From Ideonella_A sakaiensis_A (GTDB taxonomy: Bacteria; Pseudomonadota; Gammaproteobacteria; Burkholderiales; Burkholderiaceae_C), in NCBI RefSeq assembly GCF_048320135.1, contig NZ_CP182947.1, positions 2,418,001-2,482,000 of the forward strand: a stretch of DNA of 64,000 nt, written 5' to 3'. Both the position numbers and the translations under genes were made by a program. Shown in pieces: positions 1 to 8,693 of this stretch (positions are counted from its first letter, which is position 1; each line of letters starts with the position of its first letter). The notes under the pieces were generated by a model. It saw only the letters and a program-made list of their open reading frames with translations. It did no database searches and had not been told where the DNA came from.

Positions 1-1626
1 CGACTCGGTATTGAGCAGTCCGAGGTCGTAATTCGTCACCGGATCGCGCATCCGGTCGGCCCGGTTGGTCGTGCCCAGCGCCAGGTCGGCATGGCCGAGC
101 TGACGCTCGATCAGCTCCTCGATCACGGCACCGTCGGTTCCGGCAAGCAAGGCAAAACGCACCGCGGTGCGGACCTGCGCTGGCGTCAACCCCTTGCGTT
201 CTGCAAGCGATTTGGCAAAGCGGTCACTCACTTCAACGGCACCGAGCGCGCGCCGCACCAGTGCCTCGCGGGCACCGGGCGGCGGGCATTTCAACTCCAG
301 GTGGTACTGGAAGCGGCGCCGGAACGCGGGGTCGATCTGCTCGATCCGGTTGGTCGCCCAGACCACCGGCACCGGATTCGTCTCCAGGATCTGATTGACC
401 CAGGCCTTGCCGCTGACGCTGCTGTTGCCGCTGAGCGCACCATCGCCGCTCTCGATGCGCGCCATGATCTGCGCCGCATCTGTCGATATCGGCGGAAAGA
501 CATCCTCGACCTCGTCGAACAGCAGCGCAACCTGCGTGCTGGCCTTCAGAAAGACCTGGCTGATCTGCAGCGAGCGGTAGCGGTCGCGGCCGGACAGCGA
601 ATTGCCGTCGCGGTCGGCATATTCGACTTCATACAAGGCCAGCCCGGCCGCCTGCGCCGCGACTTTTGCAAGTTCGGTCTTGCCGGTACCCGGCGGGCCA
701 TAAAGCAGGACATTGACGCCGGGCTCCTTGCGCTGCACTGCGTTGCGCAGCAGCGCCGTCAACACATTGAGGTCGTCTTCCACATAGTGGAAATCGGACG
801 GACCGAGTTCGCTGCGCGATGCGGGCCTGGTGAATACCGCCATCAGGTCCGACGGCCCCTCGTAATGGCGCATCAGCACCGGCGGCAGCTGCTCGCTGAC
901 CTTCATCAGGTCGGACAAGTCGGTGATGTTGTGCTCCGAGATCAGGTTTTCGACCATCCCGGTGCGCTCGAGCCGCGAGCCGGCGCGCAGCGCTTCGGCC
1001 ACTTCGGACTCATTGACGCCGGCGACTGCGGCGATCGCCGCATAGGCTTCCTGCGCATTGGCGACCTTGAACTCGACCAGCAGGCCGCGCAGGTCACGCT
1101 GGTACCGCGCCAAGGTGCCGTAGAGCAGCAGCGCCCGCTCGGCCGGGTTCAGTTGCAGCAGCCCGGCCAGCGCATCGATGTTCTTTTCGACGCGCGTCGA
1201 TTCCTTCTTCAGATTCCGGTTCAGCCAGTGTTCTGTCGCGCCGAGCACTGCCAGCAGGTCCTTCGGCGCATCCTTGATGAATTCGTCGATGTAGAAAAAC
1301 AGCGTCGCTTCTTCATACGGCCCCTGCCAGGCGCCGTGACGGTTGATGAAGGCCTCGTGGCCCAGCGCTTCGTGACCGCGCCAGGCATCGTTGTTGCGGC
1401 AACGCAGCGCGAGGAACTCGCGCAGCCGCTGCAGCACCGGTACCGGCCAGACCAGATGGCGTCCGGTCAGCGACAACAGGCTGTTCCAGTCGCGGCGCAA
1501 ATTGAATCGACCGGGCTGGCGCATCGTCAGCGACAGCACGAAGCGCGAACACATCTGGTCGAGCACCGGCGCATCGCGCAAACCGGGCGACAGGATCATC
1601 CGCGCTTCTTCAATCGACTTGCCCAT
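1..1626 (-). CDS. AAA+ ATPase, 3' end beyond the window
   Basis: The minus strand is open from an ATG at 1626 to the window edge (542 codons, no stop), so the gene is cut at its C-terminus. A GGGAGG ribosome-binding site lies about 8 nt upstream of the ATG. Residues 310-317 read GPPGTGKT (Walker A) and residues near 371 read LLFDEVEDVF (Walker B). A sensor-like WATNR and an FRRRF arginine-finger region follow. The first 270 or so residues are a helical region I cannot assign. AAA+ proteins of this kind remodel other proteins or complexes using ATP; the substrate here is unknown. The large plus-strand open frame opposite is a shadow. The ATPase call is secure, the role is not. Confidence 0.88.
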   Translation of the reverse strand, partial: MGKSIEEARMILSPGLRDAPVLDQMCSRFVLSLTMRQPGRFNLRRDWNSLLSLTGRHLVWPVPVLQRLREFLALRCRNNDAWRGHEALGHEAFINRHGAWQGPYEEATLFFYIDEFIKDAPKDLLAVLGATEHWLNRNLKKESTRVEKNIDALAGLLQLNPAERALLLYGTLARYQRDLRGLLVEFKVANAQEAYAAIAAVAGVNESEVAEALRAGSRLERTGMVENLISEHNITDLSDLMKVSEQLPPVLMRHYEGPSDLMAVFTRPASRSELGPSDFHYVEDDLNVLTALLRNAVQRKEPGVNVLLYGPPGTGKTELAKVAAQAAGLALYEVEYADRDGNSLSGRDRYRSLQISQVFLKASTQVALLFDEVEDVFPPISTDAAQIMARIESGDGALSGNSSVSGKAWVNQILETNPVPVVWATNRIEQIDPAFRRRFQYHLELKCPPPGAREALVRRALGAVEVSDRFAKSLAERKGLTPAQVRTAVRFALLAGTDGAVIEELIERQLGHADLALGTTNRADRMRDPVTNYDLGLLNTES

Positions 1627-1770
1627 CGGCAACACCTCCCGCGACCGGGATGTCAATCCCTCAGGCCCTGGCCGCGGGAGCATCTTGTCGCAGGCAGGTG
1701 CCAGAGGCAAGGGTGAAGACGGAATTTCCTCGGCTGCCCCCCCGGCGCTCGACGTCGGCGGGCAGCAAAA

Positions 1771-1790
1771 CGGCCCGGCAAGCCGGGCCG
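1771..1790 (-). terminator. Rho-independent terminator downstream of the DUF3567 gene
   Basis: A perfect 9-bp inverted repeat (CGGCCCGGC / GCCGGGCCG, 2-nt centre) is followed on the minus strand by TTTTGC. It lies about 40 nt after the stop codon of the DUF3567 gene and before the AAA+ gene, so it should end the DUF3567 transcript. Confidence 0.75.
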
Positions 1791-1828
1791 CAGCAGGCGG
1801 CGGTTGTCCGTGGACCGCCGTGTCAATC

Positions 1829-2104
1829 TCAGTGCAGCACGACCGGCTGCTGCATCAGCGAGGTGTAGCGGGCGATGTAATCGTCCATTTCGTCCTCGGA
1901 CGGGCCGGTCTCGATCAACGCATCGACGCCGGCCTTGAAGCTTTGCGCCATGTCTCCGCTGATGAAGATTTCCTTGCGGGCAAACTTGTCGACGATTTCG
2001 TAACCGCCACGCGAGGATGGCGAGGTATTTGCCGGTGCGTCGCCGCTGGCGGCCGCATCGAATTGCACCACCACGAAATTGTCCGAGTTGTAGAGCATAT
2101 GCAT
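1829..2104 (-). CDS. DUF3567 family protein
   Basis: A 91-residue acidic protein beginning MHMLYNSDNFVVVQFD and containing GGYEIVDKFARKEIFISG, which matches the DUF3567 family, small cytoplasmic proteins known from betaproteobacteria and of unknown function. The start at 2104 has a good AGGAGA site 7-8 nt upstream; a second Met two codons later is possible. It has no signal peptide or membrane segment. It appears monocistronic: a strong hairpin with a T-tract follows it. Family membership is fairly sure; no biochemical role can be given. Confidence 0.8.
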   Translation of the reverse strand: MHMLYNSDNFVVVQFDAAASGDAPANTSPSSRGGYEIVDKFARKEIFISGDMAQSFKAGVDALIETGPSEDEMDDYIARYTSLMQQPVVLH

Positions 2105-2169
2105 GACAGTCTCTCCTGGAGCAGAGATGAGGCGATGTCAGCAAAAATCAAGCCACTGACGGCGTTTGC

Positions 2170-3339
2170 CTAATCGATGCGTCTCAGTTCGAGCATCGCA
2201 CCCTCCTCCGGGTTCCCCAGCCTCGCGCGCAGCGGCAGAAAATCACGCGCCGGATCGAGCCAGACCTCGGCCTTGGTGTCGAATTCCTTGCGCGGCTGGC
2301 GCGAAAACTTGACCGTCTGCACCTCGCCGGATCTCGTCGCCAGGCGCTCGCTGCCCTCGAAGCGGAAATCCCACACGGACGCATCGCCACGCGCGCCAAC
2401 GACATACAGCGTGATCTTCTGGCCTGCCGACGCCAGCCGCGGATTGGCGGCAAGAATCGCCGGCACCTGCATCATCCAGCTCAAGCGGTCCTGCACGCCG
2501 CGGACCATCGGATATTCGGTCGACGGGCCGGAAAACGTGATCAGCTGGCGTTTGCGCTGGAAATTGGCGGCCCGCGCAGCGCTGCGCAGCCGCTGATCGG
2601 TAAAACGCACCGGCGCCAGCCCCGCCTTGTCGAATCCGCCCTTGCTGAGCTGCGTCAGGATCGTCAGGCCGCTGATTCGCGCCAGCAGCTGCAGTTCGTA
2701 GGCCGTGCCGTCGTGGCGCCAGTTCAATTCGCCGGTGCCGCTGACGACGCCGCGCTGCAGGTCGTAGCGCAGCGTCTGCGACGGAGGAAAGCGGGTCGAG
2801 TAGATCGGGATCGGATCGCCATCGGCCATATCGAGGCCGATCACGTCGTCGAGCGGCAGCGGCGGCTCGTTGCCGAGCGCCGCCAGCTGCAAGGGCTCGT
2901 CTGCCGGCGGGGCAGCTTCGGCAACCAGCAGCGGCTCGGCAGGCGGCAATGGCGGCTCGGCGGCTGCCGGCGCGGCGACTTCTTCGTCAGCAGGCTGCAT
3001 CAGCGGCGGCTCGGCGAGCTCGACCGCGGCGATGACCGGTGCTGCTGCAACCAGGACGTTGGCGGCCGCAGCCTGTGTTTTCGCTGGCGCCGGGGGCGGC
3101 GCCGGTGCGACGACCGGCAGCGGCGCCGCTCCCGCGGCCACCGGGGCGATCGCACGCACCCGCATCGGCTGCGGCATTGTCTTGTCGCCAGCGTAGGCGG
3201 TCATCGCCGGCAGCCTGCCCAGCACGAGACCGTGCAGCAGCAGTGCGAGCAGCGCAGCGAGCGCGAAGACGCGCAGCGTCGGACGCGGCCGACGCGATGT
3301 CGGCGTGGAGAGCGATTGCGGAGACTTGCCAGGGAGCAT
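2170..3339 (-). CDS. DUF3108 domain protein with TonB-like proline/alanine-rich linker
   Basis: The 389-residue protein starts at ATG 3339 (MLPGKSPQSL); the open frame extends further upstream, but that part overlaps the divergent gene. One membrane segment lies at about residues 20-38 after a basic N-terminus. A Pro/Ala/Glu-rich linker (about 45-150), of the kind that spans the periplasm in TonB-like proteins, follows. The C-terminal 200 residues have the DUF3108 pattern (YDLQRGVVSGTGEL, then the KSGLA-like GGFDKAGLAPVRF). Topology predicts an inner-membrane anchor with a periplasmic domain. The function of DUF3108 is unknown. It is divergent from the FAH-family gene at 3408. Confidence 0.75.
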   Translation of the reverse strand: MLPGKSPQSLSTPTSRRPRPTLRVFALAALLALLLHGLVLGRLPAMTAYAGDKTMPQPMRVRAIAPVAAGAAPLPVVAPAPPPAPAKTQAAAANVLVAAAPVIAAVELAEPPLMQPADEEVAAPAAAEPPLPPAEPLLVAEAAPPADEPLQLAALGNEPPLPLDDVIGLDMADGDPIPIYSTRFPPSQTLRYDLQRGVVSGTGELNWRHDGTAYELQLLARISGLTILTQLSKGGFDKAGLAPVRFTDQRLRSAARAANFQRKRQLITFSGPSTEYPMVRGVQDRLSWMMQVPAILAANPRLASAGQKITLYVVGARGDASVWDFRFEGSERLATRSGEVQTVKFSRQPRKEFDTKAEVWLDPARDFLPLRARLGNPEEGAMLELRRID

Positions 3340-3407
3340 CGACAATAGGGCAGGATGCCGGCGCGGGCCACGGTGGCTTGCCAGCTGCACCTGAATTTCT
3401 CCGCGCC

Positions 3408-4358
3408 ATGAAAATTGCAACATTGAAGGACGGTTCGCGCGATGGCCAGTTGGTCGTCGTGTCGCGCGATCTGTCGCTGGCCCATTATGCGTCGGGGGTC
3501 GTCGGCCGCATGCAGCAACTGCTCGACGACTGGAATTTTCTGTCGCCGCAGCTCGAGGAGCTGTCGCAGACGCTGAACCACGGCAAGGCCCGCCATGCCT
3601 TTGCCTTCGATCCGGCCATGTGTCTGGCGCCATTGCCACGCGCAGCCTGCGTCGCGATGGTCGATCCGCCGGTGATGCAGCGCGAGCGGCATCCGCTGCA
3701 GCTCGCGGTCTTGCGCGGCGATGCCCTGCTCGGCGCGCGCGAAACGCCACCGGTCGCAGCGCGGAACGATGGCGCCGCCGAACTGCCGGAGCCGCCGGTC
3801 GGGCTCGATTTCTGCGGCCAGCTTGCGCTGATCACCGGCGAACTCGCCGCTGGCTCGGCGGCCGACGATGCACTGGCAGCGATCCGCCTGGTGATGCTGG
3901 CATGCAGCTGGCATCGGCCTGAGGCCGACGAGGCGATGCGGGCATCCCCGTGGGCAAGCATCAGTTTTGCGCCGGTCGCGGTGACGCCGGACGAACTCGG
4001 CGCCGCCTGGAGCAATGGCCGAATCGAGCTGCCGATCGACGTGATGCGCGGCAACAAGCGCTTCGGCCGCTGCCCGAGTGCCGGCGACACCGGCTGGTCG
4101 ATCGGCGAACTGCTGGCGGCCGGCGCAAGCCACGACGGCCTGCGCAACGGCACGCTGCTCGGCCTCGGCACGCCGGCTGGCGACGGCAGCGTCGGCGATA
4201 TCGCGATCGCAAGCCGCCGGCAACGCGAGCGCGAGCTCGACGGCGCCCCACGCACGCCCTACCTCGAGCCTGGCGAGGCCTTGCGCATCGATGCGATCGG
4301 CCGCGACGGCAGCAGCGTCTTCGGTGCGATCGAGCCGGCAACGGCCGCTCACGCCTGA
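3408..4358 (+). CDS. Fumarylacetoacetate hydrolase-family protein
   Basis: A 316-residue protein from ATG 3408 (MKIATLKDGSRDGQLVVVSRDL). This start begins 68 nt from the divergent DUF3108 gene; the longer open frame upstream would overlap it. The C-terminal half carries the FAH fold pattern, with WSIGELLA followed by GLGTPAGDGSVGD and ending EALRIDAIGRDG. Family members are metal-dependent hydrolases or decarboxylases that cleave C-C bonds in catabolic intermediates such as fumarylacetoacetate. Homogentisate-pathway partners are absent nearby, so the substrate cannot be named. The GTG start of the protease gene follows 14 nt after its stop. Confidence 0.8.
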   Translation: MKIATLKDGSRDGQLVVVSRDLSLAHYASGVVGRMQQLLDDWNFLSPQLEELSQTLNHGKARHAFAFDPAMCLAPLPRAACVAMVDPPVMQRERHPLQLAVLRGDALLGARETPPVAARNDGAAELPEPPVGLDFCGQLALITGELAAGSAADDALAAIRLVMLACSWHRPEADEAMRASPWASISFAPVAVTPDELGAAWSNGRIELPIDVMRGNKRFGRCPSAGDTGWSIGELLAAGASHDGLRNGTLLGLGTPAGDGSVGDIAIASRRQRERELDGAPRTPYLEPGEALRIDAIGRDGSSVFGAIEPATAAHA

Positions 4359-4372
4359 CCGGGCCATCCGCA

Positions 4373-4864
4373 GTGCACGATCTGCCACGCAGCTTCAAGC
4401 TGGCCACGATCTGGCTGCTGCTCGGGCTGGCGCTGTTTCTGGCGGTGCAGGCCTGGCAACACCGGCAGGCGCAGACCCGGTTCATGTCGACCGGCGGGAT
4501 GATCGAGATCGTCCGCGCGCCGGATGGCCATTACCACTGGCCGGGGCGGATCAACGGTCGCGATGTCGAATTCCTGATCGATACCGGCGCCACCGGCACC
4601 GCGATGTCGCTCGACATGGCACGCGAACTCGGCCTGCCCGAACTCGGAAACGTCCGCTCGACGACCGCCGGCGGCCTGGTCACCGGGACGGTGGTCCGCG
4701 CCGATGTGGAGCTGCAAGGCGGCGTCGCTGCCCAGGGCTTGCGCATCGTCGCGCTGCCCGGGCTCGGCGACAAGCCGCTGCTCGGCATGGATGTGCTCGG
4801 CCGGCTGCGCTGGAGCCAGGACCGCGGCGTGCTGAAGATCGATTCCCGCAACGCCGCGCGCTGA
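4373..4864 (+). CDS. Retropepsin-like aspartic protease, membrane-anchored
   Basis: A 163-residue protein read from a GTG at 4373, the first in-frame start after the preceding stop. Residues 8-27 form a single transmembrane segment (LATIWLLLGLALFLAVQAW). The active-site motif LIDTGATGTAMS places the catalytic Asp at residue 70, and LLGMDVLGRL near the C-terminus matches the second conserved element of the clan AA (TIGR02281-like) bacterial proteases. These act as dimers because each chain provides one Asp. The catalytic domain should face the periplasm. Substrate unknown. It is close behind the FAH-family gene and may be cotranscribed. Confidence 0.85.
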   Translation: MHDLPRSFKLATIWLLLGLALFLAVQAWQHRQAQTRFMSTGGMIEIVRAPDGHYHWPGRINGRDVEFLIDTGATGTAMSLDMARELGLPELGNVRSTTAGGLVTGTVVRADVELQGGVAAQGLRIVALPGLGDKPLLGMDVLGRLRWSQDRGVLKIDSRNAAR

Positions 4865-4956
4865 CAGAGCGGCGCTGGACTTGGCCCTTCGTCGATGCAC
4901 AATGGGCCAGACATCCCGAGATGCCGGCCACACGCCACAACGATGGAGACAACCCG

Positions 4957-5625
4957 ATGAACACCAGCAGCGACTTCGGCAAGATGATGCCGGGATTCGA
5001 CTTTCTGCAAGGCCTGGTCAAGAACGCCGGCGCCGCGCTGCCCGGCGTCGGCCAGTGGGTGGCGCCGACGCTCGATCCGGCCGAGCTGGAAAAACGCATC
5101 GATGAATTGCGCACGGTGCAGTTCTGGCTCGAGCAGAACGCGCGGATGTTGGCGACGACGATCCAGGCGCTCGAAGTCCAGCGGATGACGCTGTCGACGC
5201 TGCAGACGATGAATGTGCAGATGAACGATCTGCAGGAATCGCTGAAGATCAAGCCGAAAGAAGCGGCCGAGCCGAAGGCTGCAGCCGCCCCGCCGGCAGA
5301 AAAACCTGCGCAGGCAGCGAAGCAGGCCACGCCCGCAGAGGGCAATGACCAGACGTCCGGCGAGCCGCCGAAAGCCGCGCCGGCGGTCGACCCGATGTTG
5401 TGGTGGAGCGCGTTGACCAAGCAGTTCGGCGAGATTGCCGCCAATGCCGTGCAGCAGGGCGCAGGCAAGGGGCTGGCCGCATCGATGGGGCGGCAAAGCG
5501 TCGACGGCGTTGCCGACGACAAGCCGGCCCGCAAGACCTCGGCGACGGCAAAAAAGCCCGCCCGCAAGTCTGCTGCATCGAAGGCAGACAACAAGTCCGC
5601 TGCCGACAAGGCCGGCAACAAGTGA
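4957..5625 (+). CDS. phaM: PhaM-like polyhydroxyalkanoate granule regulatory protein
   Basis: The 222-residue protein starts at ATG 4957 with GGAG about 10 nt upstream. The N-terminus (SSDFGKMMPGFDFLQGLVKN) and the segment LEKRIDELRTVQFWLEQNARM match the PhaM family. The middle, around residues 45-90, is a likely coiled coil, and the tail (about 185-222) is rich in Lys/Ala/Pro (AKKPARKSAASK), resembling histone-H1-type DNA-binding tails. In Ralstonia, PhaM activates the PHB synthase and ties granules to the nucleoid. No pha synthase gene is near it here. The assignment is by family similarity and is fairly sure. Confidence 0.8.
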   Translation: MNTSSDFGKMMPGFDFLQGLVKNAGAALPGVGQWVAPTLDPAELEKRIDELRTVQFWLEQNARMLATTIQALEVQRMTLSTLQTMNVQMNDLQESLKIKPKEAAEPKAAAAPPAEKPAQAAKQATPAEGNDQTSGEPPKAAPAVDPMLWWSALTKQFGEIAANAVQQGAGKGLAASMGRQSVDGVADDKPARKTSATAKKPARKSAASKADNKSAADKAGNK

Positions 5626-5662
5626 TGACCCGGCACCACGCGACGCAGCCGGTTGCTTGCCG

Positions 5663-6883
5663 ATGAAACTGTTCCTGCATGGTCATGCCAGCGATCCTGA
5701 CTGGCGGGTTGCGCTGAACCTCGCGGCGGCGCAGGTCGATGCGCAGCGCCAGGCCGAGCACCATGCGACGCAGCTGACGCTCGGCTGGGTTTATCTGACC
5801 GACCACCATGCGGCCTCGGCCGACGCCTTGCTGGCCGAACTCGGCGAACGCTGGCCCGGCGTCGCCTGGGTCGGCGCGGTCGGTGTCGGCGTCGCCGCAA
5901 ACGGCGTCGAATATTTCGACGAGCCGGGATTGGTGCTGATGCTGGGCGACATTCCGGCCGAGGATTTCCGCATCTATTCAGGTGCCGAACCGCTGTCCGG
6001 CGGTGGGACTGCCGACTTCGAGGCGGCGACCGCACAAATCCACGCCGACCCTGCGACACCCGACCTCGATGAATTGATCACCGAGATGGCCGACCGCACG
6101 GCGACCGGATATCTGTTCGGTGGGCTCGCCAGTTCGCGCGGCCGCCATCTGCACATCGCCAACGGCGTATTCGAAGGCGGCCTGTCGGGCGTCGCGTTCA
6201 GCCGCAAGGTCGCGTTGCTGTCGCGGGTGACGCAGGGCTGCCAGCCGGCGGGGCCGGTGCGGCGGATTTCAGCCGCCGAGCGCAACCTGGTGATCGCGCT
6301 CGATGGCGAGCCGGCACTCGACTGCCTGCTGCGCGATCTGCAGATCGAAGGTGCCGAGCCGCGCGAGGCGCTGCCGCGGCTGCGTGGCACGCTGGTCGGC
6401 ATCAGCGACCGCAGCGACGACGTCGTGATCCGGCCCGGACAATTCGGCACCGATACGCGGGTCCGCCATCTGATCGGCATCGACCCGAACCGGCGCGCGA
6501 TCGCGATCGGCGACAACGCCGAGGTCGACATGCAGCTGGCCTTCTGCAGCCGCAATACCGAGGCCGCGCGCCGCGACCTGGTGCGCATCTGCAGCGAGAT
6601 CCGCGAGGAGCTCGAACCGGAGGAACTGCCGCTGGAAACCGCGCTGGCGCTGCAGGCCAGTGATGGCGAACGCGGCCTGCACCCGGCGCGGCGGATTGCC
6701 GGCGCGATCTACGTCAGCTGTTCGGGGCGTGGCGGGCCACATTTTGGTGCGCCGTCGGCCGAGCTCGCGGTGGTGCGCCACGCGCTCGGCGACGTGCCGC
6801 TGGTCGGCTTTTTTGCCGCCGGCGAAATCGCCCGCCACCACCTGTACGGTTATACCGGCGTGCTGACCGTTTTCACCTGCTGA
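5663..6883 (+). CDS. FIST domain protein
   Basis: A 406-residue soluble protein starting at ATG 5663, 37 nt after the PhaM-like gene. The N-terminal FIST domain (to about residue 230) includes WVGAVGVGVAANGVEYFD and GYLFGGLASSRG. The FIST-C part ends with GFFAAGEIARHHLYGYTGVLTVF, the hallmark closing motif. FIST proteins are proposed small-ligand sensors in signal transduction, often fused to or near signalling domains; this one stands alone with no kinase or cyclase beside it. Ligand unknown. No signal peptide or membrane segment is visible. The domain call is secure. Confidence 0.87.
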   Translation: MKLFLHGHASDPDWRVALNLAAAQVDAQRQAEHHATQLTLGWVYLTDHHAASADALLAELGERWPGVAWVGAVGVGVAANGVEYFDEPGLVLMLGDIPAEDFRIYSGAEPLSGGGTADFEAATAQIHADPATPDLDELITEMADRTATGYLFGGLASSRGRHLHIANGVFEGGLSGVAFSRKVALLSRVTQGCQPAGPVRRISAAERNLVIALDGEPALDCLLRDLQIEGAEPREALPRLRGTLVGISDRSDDVVIRPGQFGTDTRVRHLIGIDPNRRAIAIGDNAEVDMQLAFCSRNTEAARRDLVRICSEIREELEPEELPLETALALQASDGERGLHPARRIAGAIYVSCSGRGGPHFGAPSAELAVVRHALGDVPLVGFFAAGEIARHHLYGYTGVLTVFTC

Positions 6884-6959
6884 GCCGCAAACCGCCGGCA
6901 AGCCATCGTTTATCGTTGGCAGCGTTTCGCCTGCCAACCGCCATGCCGCCGCTCGCACC

Positions 6960-7868
6960 GTGAATTCAAGCCTGTCCCAGCCGTCCCGGCTGTCGCTGTA
7001 CCTGAACCTGATCCGCTGGGATCGCCCCGCCGGCAGCTACCTGTTGCTGTGGCCCAGCCTGTCGGCGCTGTGGCTCGCCGCCGGTGGTTTTCCGGGCTGG
7101 AAGCTGCTGCTGATCTTCATCGTCGGCACCTTTCTGATGCGCAGCGCCGGCTGCGCGGTCAACGACGTCGCCGACCGCGAATTCGACCGCCACGTCAAGC
7201 GCACCGCGCAGCGGCCGGTGACCAGCGGCCAGCTCGCGGCACGCAATGCCTTGTGGCTCGGCGCCGCGCTGGCGGCGATCGCCTTCGTGCTGGTGTTGAC
7301 GATCAACCTCGCAACCGTCGTCTGGAGCTTCGCCGCGCTGGCGATCAGCATCGCCTACCCGTATGCGAAACGCGTCGTCTCGATGCCGCAGGCGGTGCTC
7401 GGCATCGCCTTCAGTTTCGGCATTCCGATGGCCTTCGCCGCGGTCAATGGCGGCGACAGCTGGCGCTGGGAGTCGGTTCCCGGCGCGGTGCCGCCGCTGG
7501 CCGGCTGGCTGCTGCTCGGCAACCTGTTCTGGGTGCTGGCCTACGACACCGAATATGCGATGGTCGACCGCGACGACGATCTGAAGATCGGCATCAAGAC
7601 ATCGGCGATCACGCTCGGCCGCTTCGATGTTGCCGCGGTGATGGGCTTTTATGCCGCATTCCTGCTGATCTGGGCCGCGATCGGCGCCGGCCTCGGCCTG
7701 GCATGGCCGTTTTTTGCCGGCCTGCTGGTCGCCGCGGCAATCGCCGGCTGGCATTTCACGCTGATCCGCGACCGCAGCCGAGACGGCTGCTTCAAGGCCT
7801 TCCGGCTGAACCACTGGCTCGGTTTTGCGGTATTCGCAGGTGTCGTGTTCGCGCTGCAGGTGGCCTGA
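6960..7868 (+). CDS. ubiA: 4-hydroxybenzoate octaprenyltransferase
   Basis: A 302-residue integral membrane prenyltransferase using a GTG start at 6960; an upstream ATG at 6943 runs into a stop. The first Asp-rich motif is NDVADREFD at 68-76 and the second is DTEYAMVDRDDD at 196-207, both needed for Mg2+-diphosphate binding. Eight or nine hydrophobic helices are visible. LIRWDRPAGSYLLLWP near the N-terminus is typical of UbiA rather than of other UbiA-superfamily enzymes. It attaches the polyprenyl chain to 4-hydroxybenzoate in ubiquinone synthesis at the inner membrane. No ubiC is adjacent. It converges with proC, 6 nt apart. Confidence 0.93.
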   Translation: MNSSLSQPSRLSLYLNLIRWDRPAGSYLLLWPSLSALWLAAGGFPGWKLLLIFIVGTFLMRSAGCAVNDVADREFDRHVKRTAQRPVTSGQLAARNALWLGAALAAIAFVLVLTINLATVVWSFAALAISIAYPYAKRVVSMPQAVLGIAFSFGIPMAFAAVNGGDSWRWESVPGAVPPLAGWLLLGNLFWVLAYDTEYAMVDRDDDLKIGIKTSAITLGRFDVAAVMGFYAAFLLIWAAIGAGLGLAWPFFAGLLVAAAIAGWHFTLIRDRSRDGCFKAFRLNHWLGFAVFAGVVFALQVA

Positions 7869-7874
7869 CCCAGT

Positions 7875-8684
7875 TCAGGCGCCGAATTCATCGCCCAGTT
7901 GCGACGCCCTGTGCCGGGCCGCTTCGAGCGCCTCGACAAAACTCGCCTTGACGCCGGCGGCCTCGAGCACCTCGAGCGCCGCAAAGGTCGTGCCGCCTTT
8001 CGACGTCACCTGCTGGCGCAGAGTTGCCGGCGGCTGATCCGACCCGGCAGCCAGCGCGGTGGCGCCGGCCATCGTCGCCAACGCGAGTTGCCGGCCCTGC
8101 TCGGCGCTCAGTCCCATCTGCTGAGCCGAATCGATCAGGGCCTCGAGCAGGTAGAACACATAGGCCGGGCCGGATCCCGACACCGCGGTGACGGCATCGA
8201 GGTCGGCCTCGCGATCGACCCACAGGGTGCGGCCGGTCGGCGCCAGCACAGCCTCGACCTCGGTGCGTTCGTCCGCGGTCACCTGCGGCCGTGCAAACAG
8301 GCCGGCAATGCCCTGGCCGATCAACGCCGGCGTATTCGGCATCGCACGGACCACCCGTTCGGTGCCGCAGGCACGGGCGATCGTGTCGCTGCGGATGCCG
8401 GCCATCACGCTCAACTGCAACGCCGCACCGATGTGCGGCGCACACGGCGCCGATGCGACGCCGAACAGCTGCGGCTTGACGGCCCAGACGACCAGCGCCG
8501 CGTCAGCGAGTTCAGGGCCTGCAGCGGCCAGCGTCGTGATGCCGAAATCGGACTGCAGTGCGCTGCGCTGCGCGTCGCCCGGGTCGACGACGAGCACGCT
8601 GGAAGCAGGCCGGCCGCTGCCGAGCAGGCCGCCGATGATCGCGCGGGCCATGTTGCCGCCGCCAATGAAAACAAGCTTGTTCAT
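7875..8684 (-). CDS. proC: Pyrroline-5-carboxylate reductase
   Basis: A 269-residue cytoplasmic enzyme, the usual ProC length. The N-terminal Rossmann motif is FIGGGNMARAIIGGLL and the C-terminal signature is SGSGPAYVFYLLEAL, followed by TSKGGTT. It reduces 1-pyrroline-5-carboxylate to proline with NAD(P)H, the last step of proline synthesis. It lies 9 nt downstream of yggS on the same strand, a very common bacterial pairing, so the two are probably cotranscribed. The breakdown enzyme PutA is encoded elsewhere in the window (32-36 kb). Confidence 0.95.
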   Translation of the reverse strand: MNKLVFIGGGNMARAIIGGLLGSGRPASSVLVVDPGDAQRSALQSDFGITTLAAAGPELADAALVVWAVKPQLFGVASAPCAPHIGAALQLSVMAGIRSDTIARACGTERVVRAMPNTPALIGQGIAGLFARPQVTADERTEVEAVLAPTGRTLWVDREADLDAVTAVSGSGPAYVFYLLEALIDSAQQMGLSAEQGRQLALATMAGATALAAGSDQPPATLRQQVTSKGGTTFAALEVLEAAGVKASFVEALEAARHRASQLGDEFGA

Positions 8685-8693
8685 CGCGCCAGT

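Noticed and set aside
91..1716. Long plus-strand frame of 541 codons
   Set aside because: It is antisense to the AAA+ ATPase, whose Walker A and B motifs are in the minus frame. The plus translation is Arg/Gln/His-rich and has no domain.
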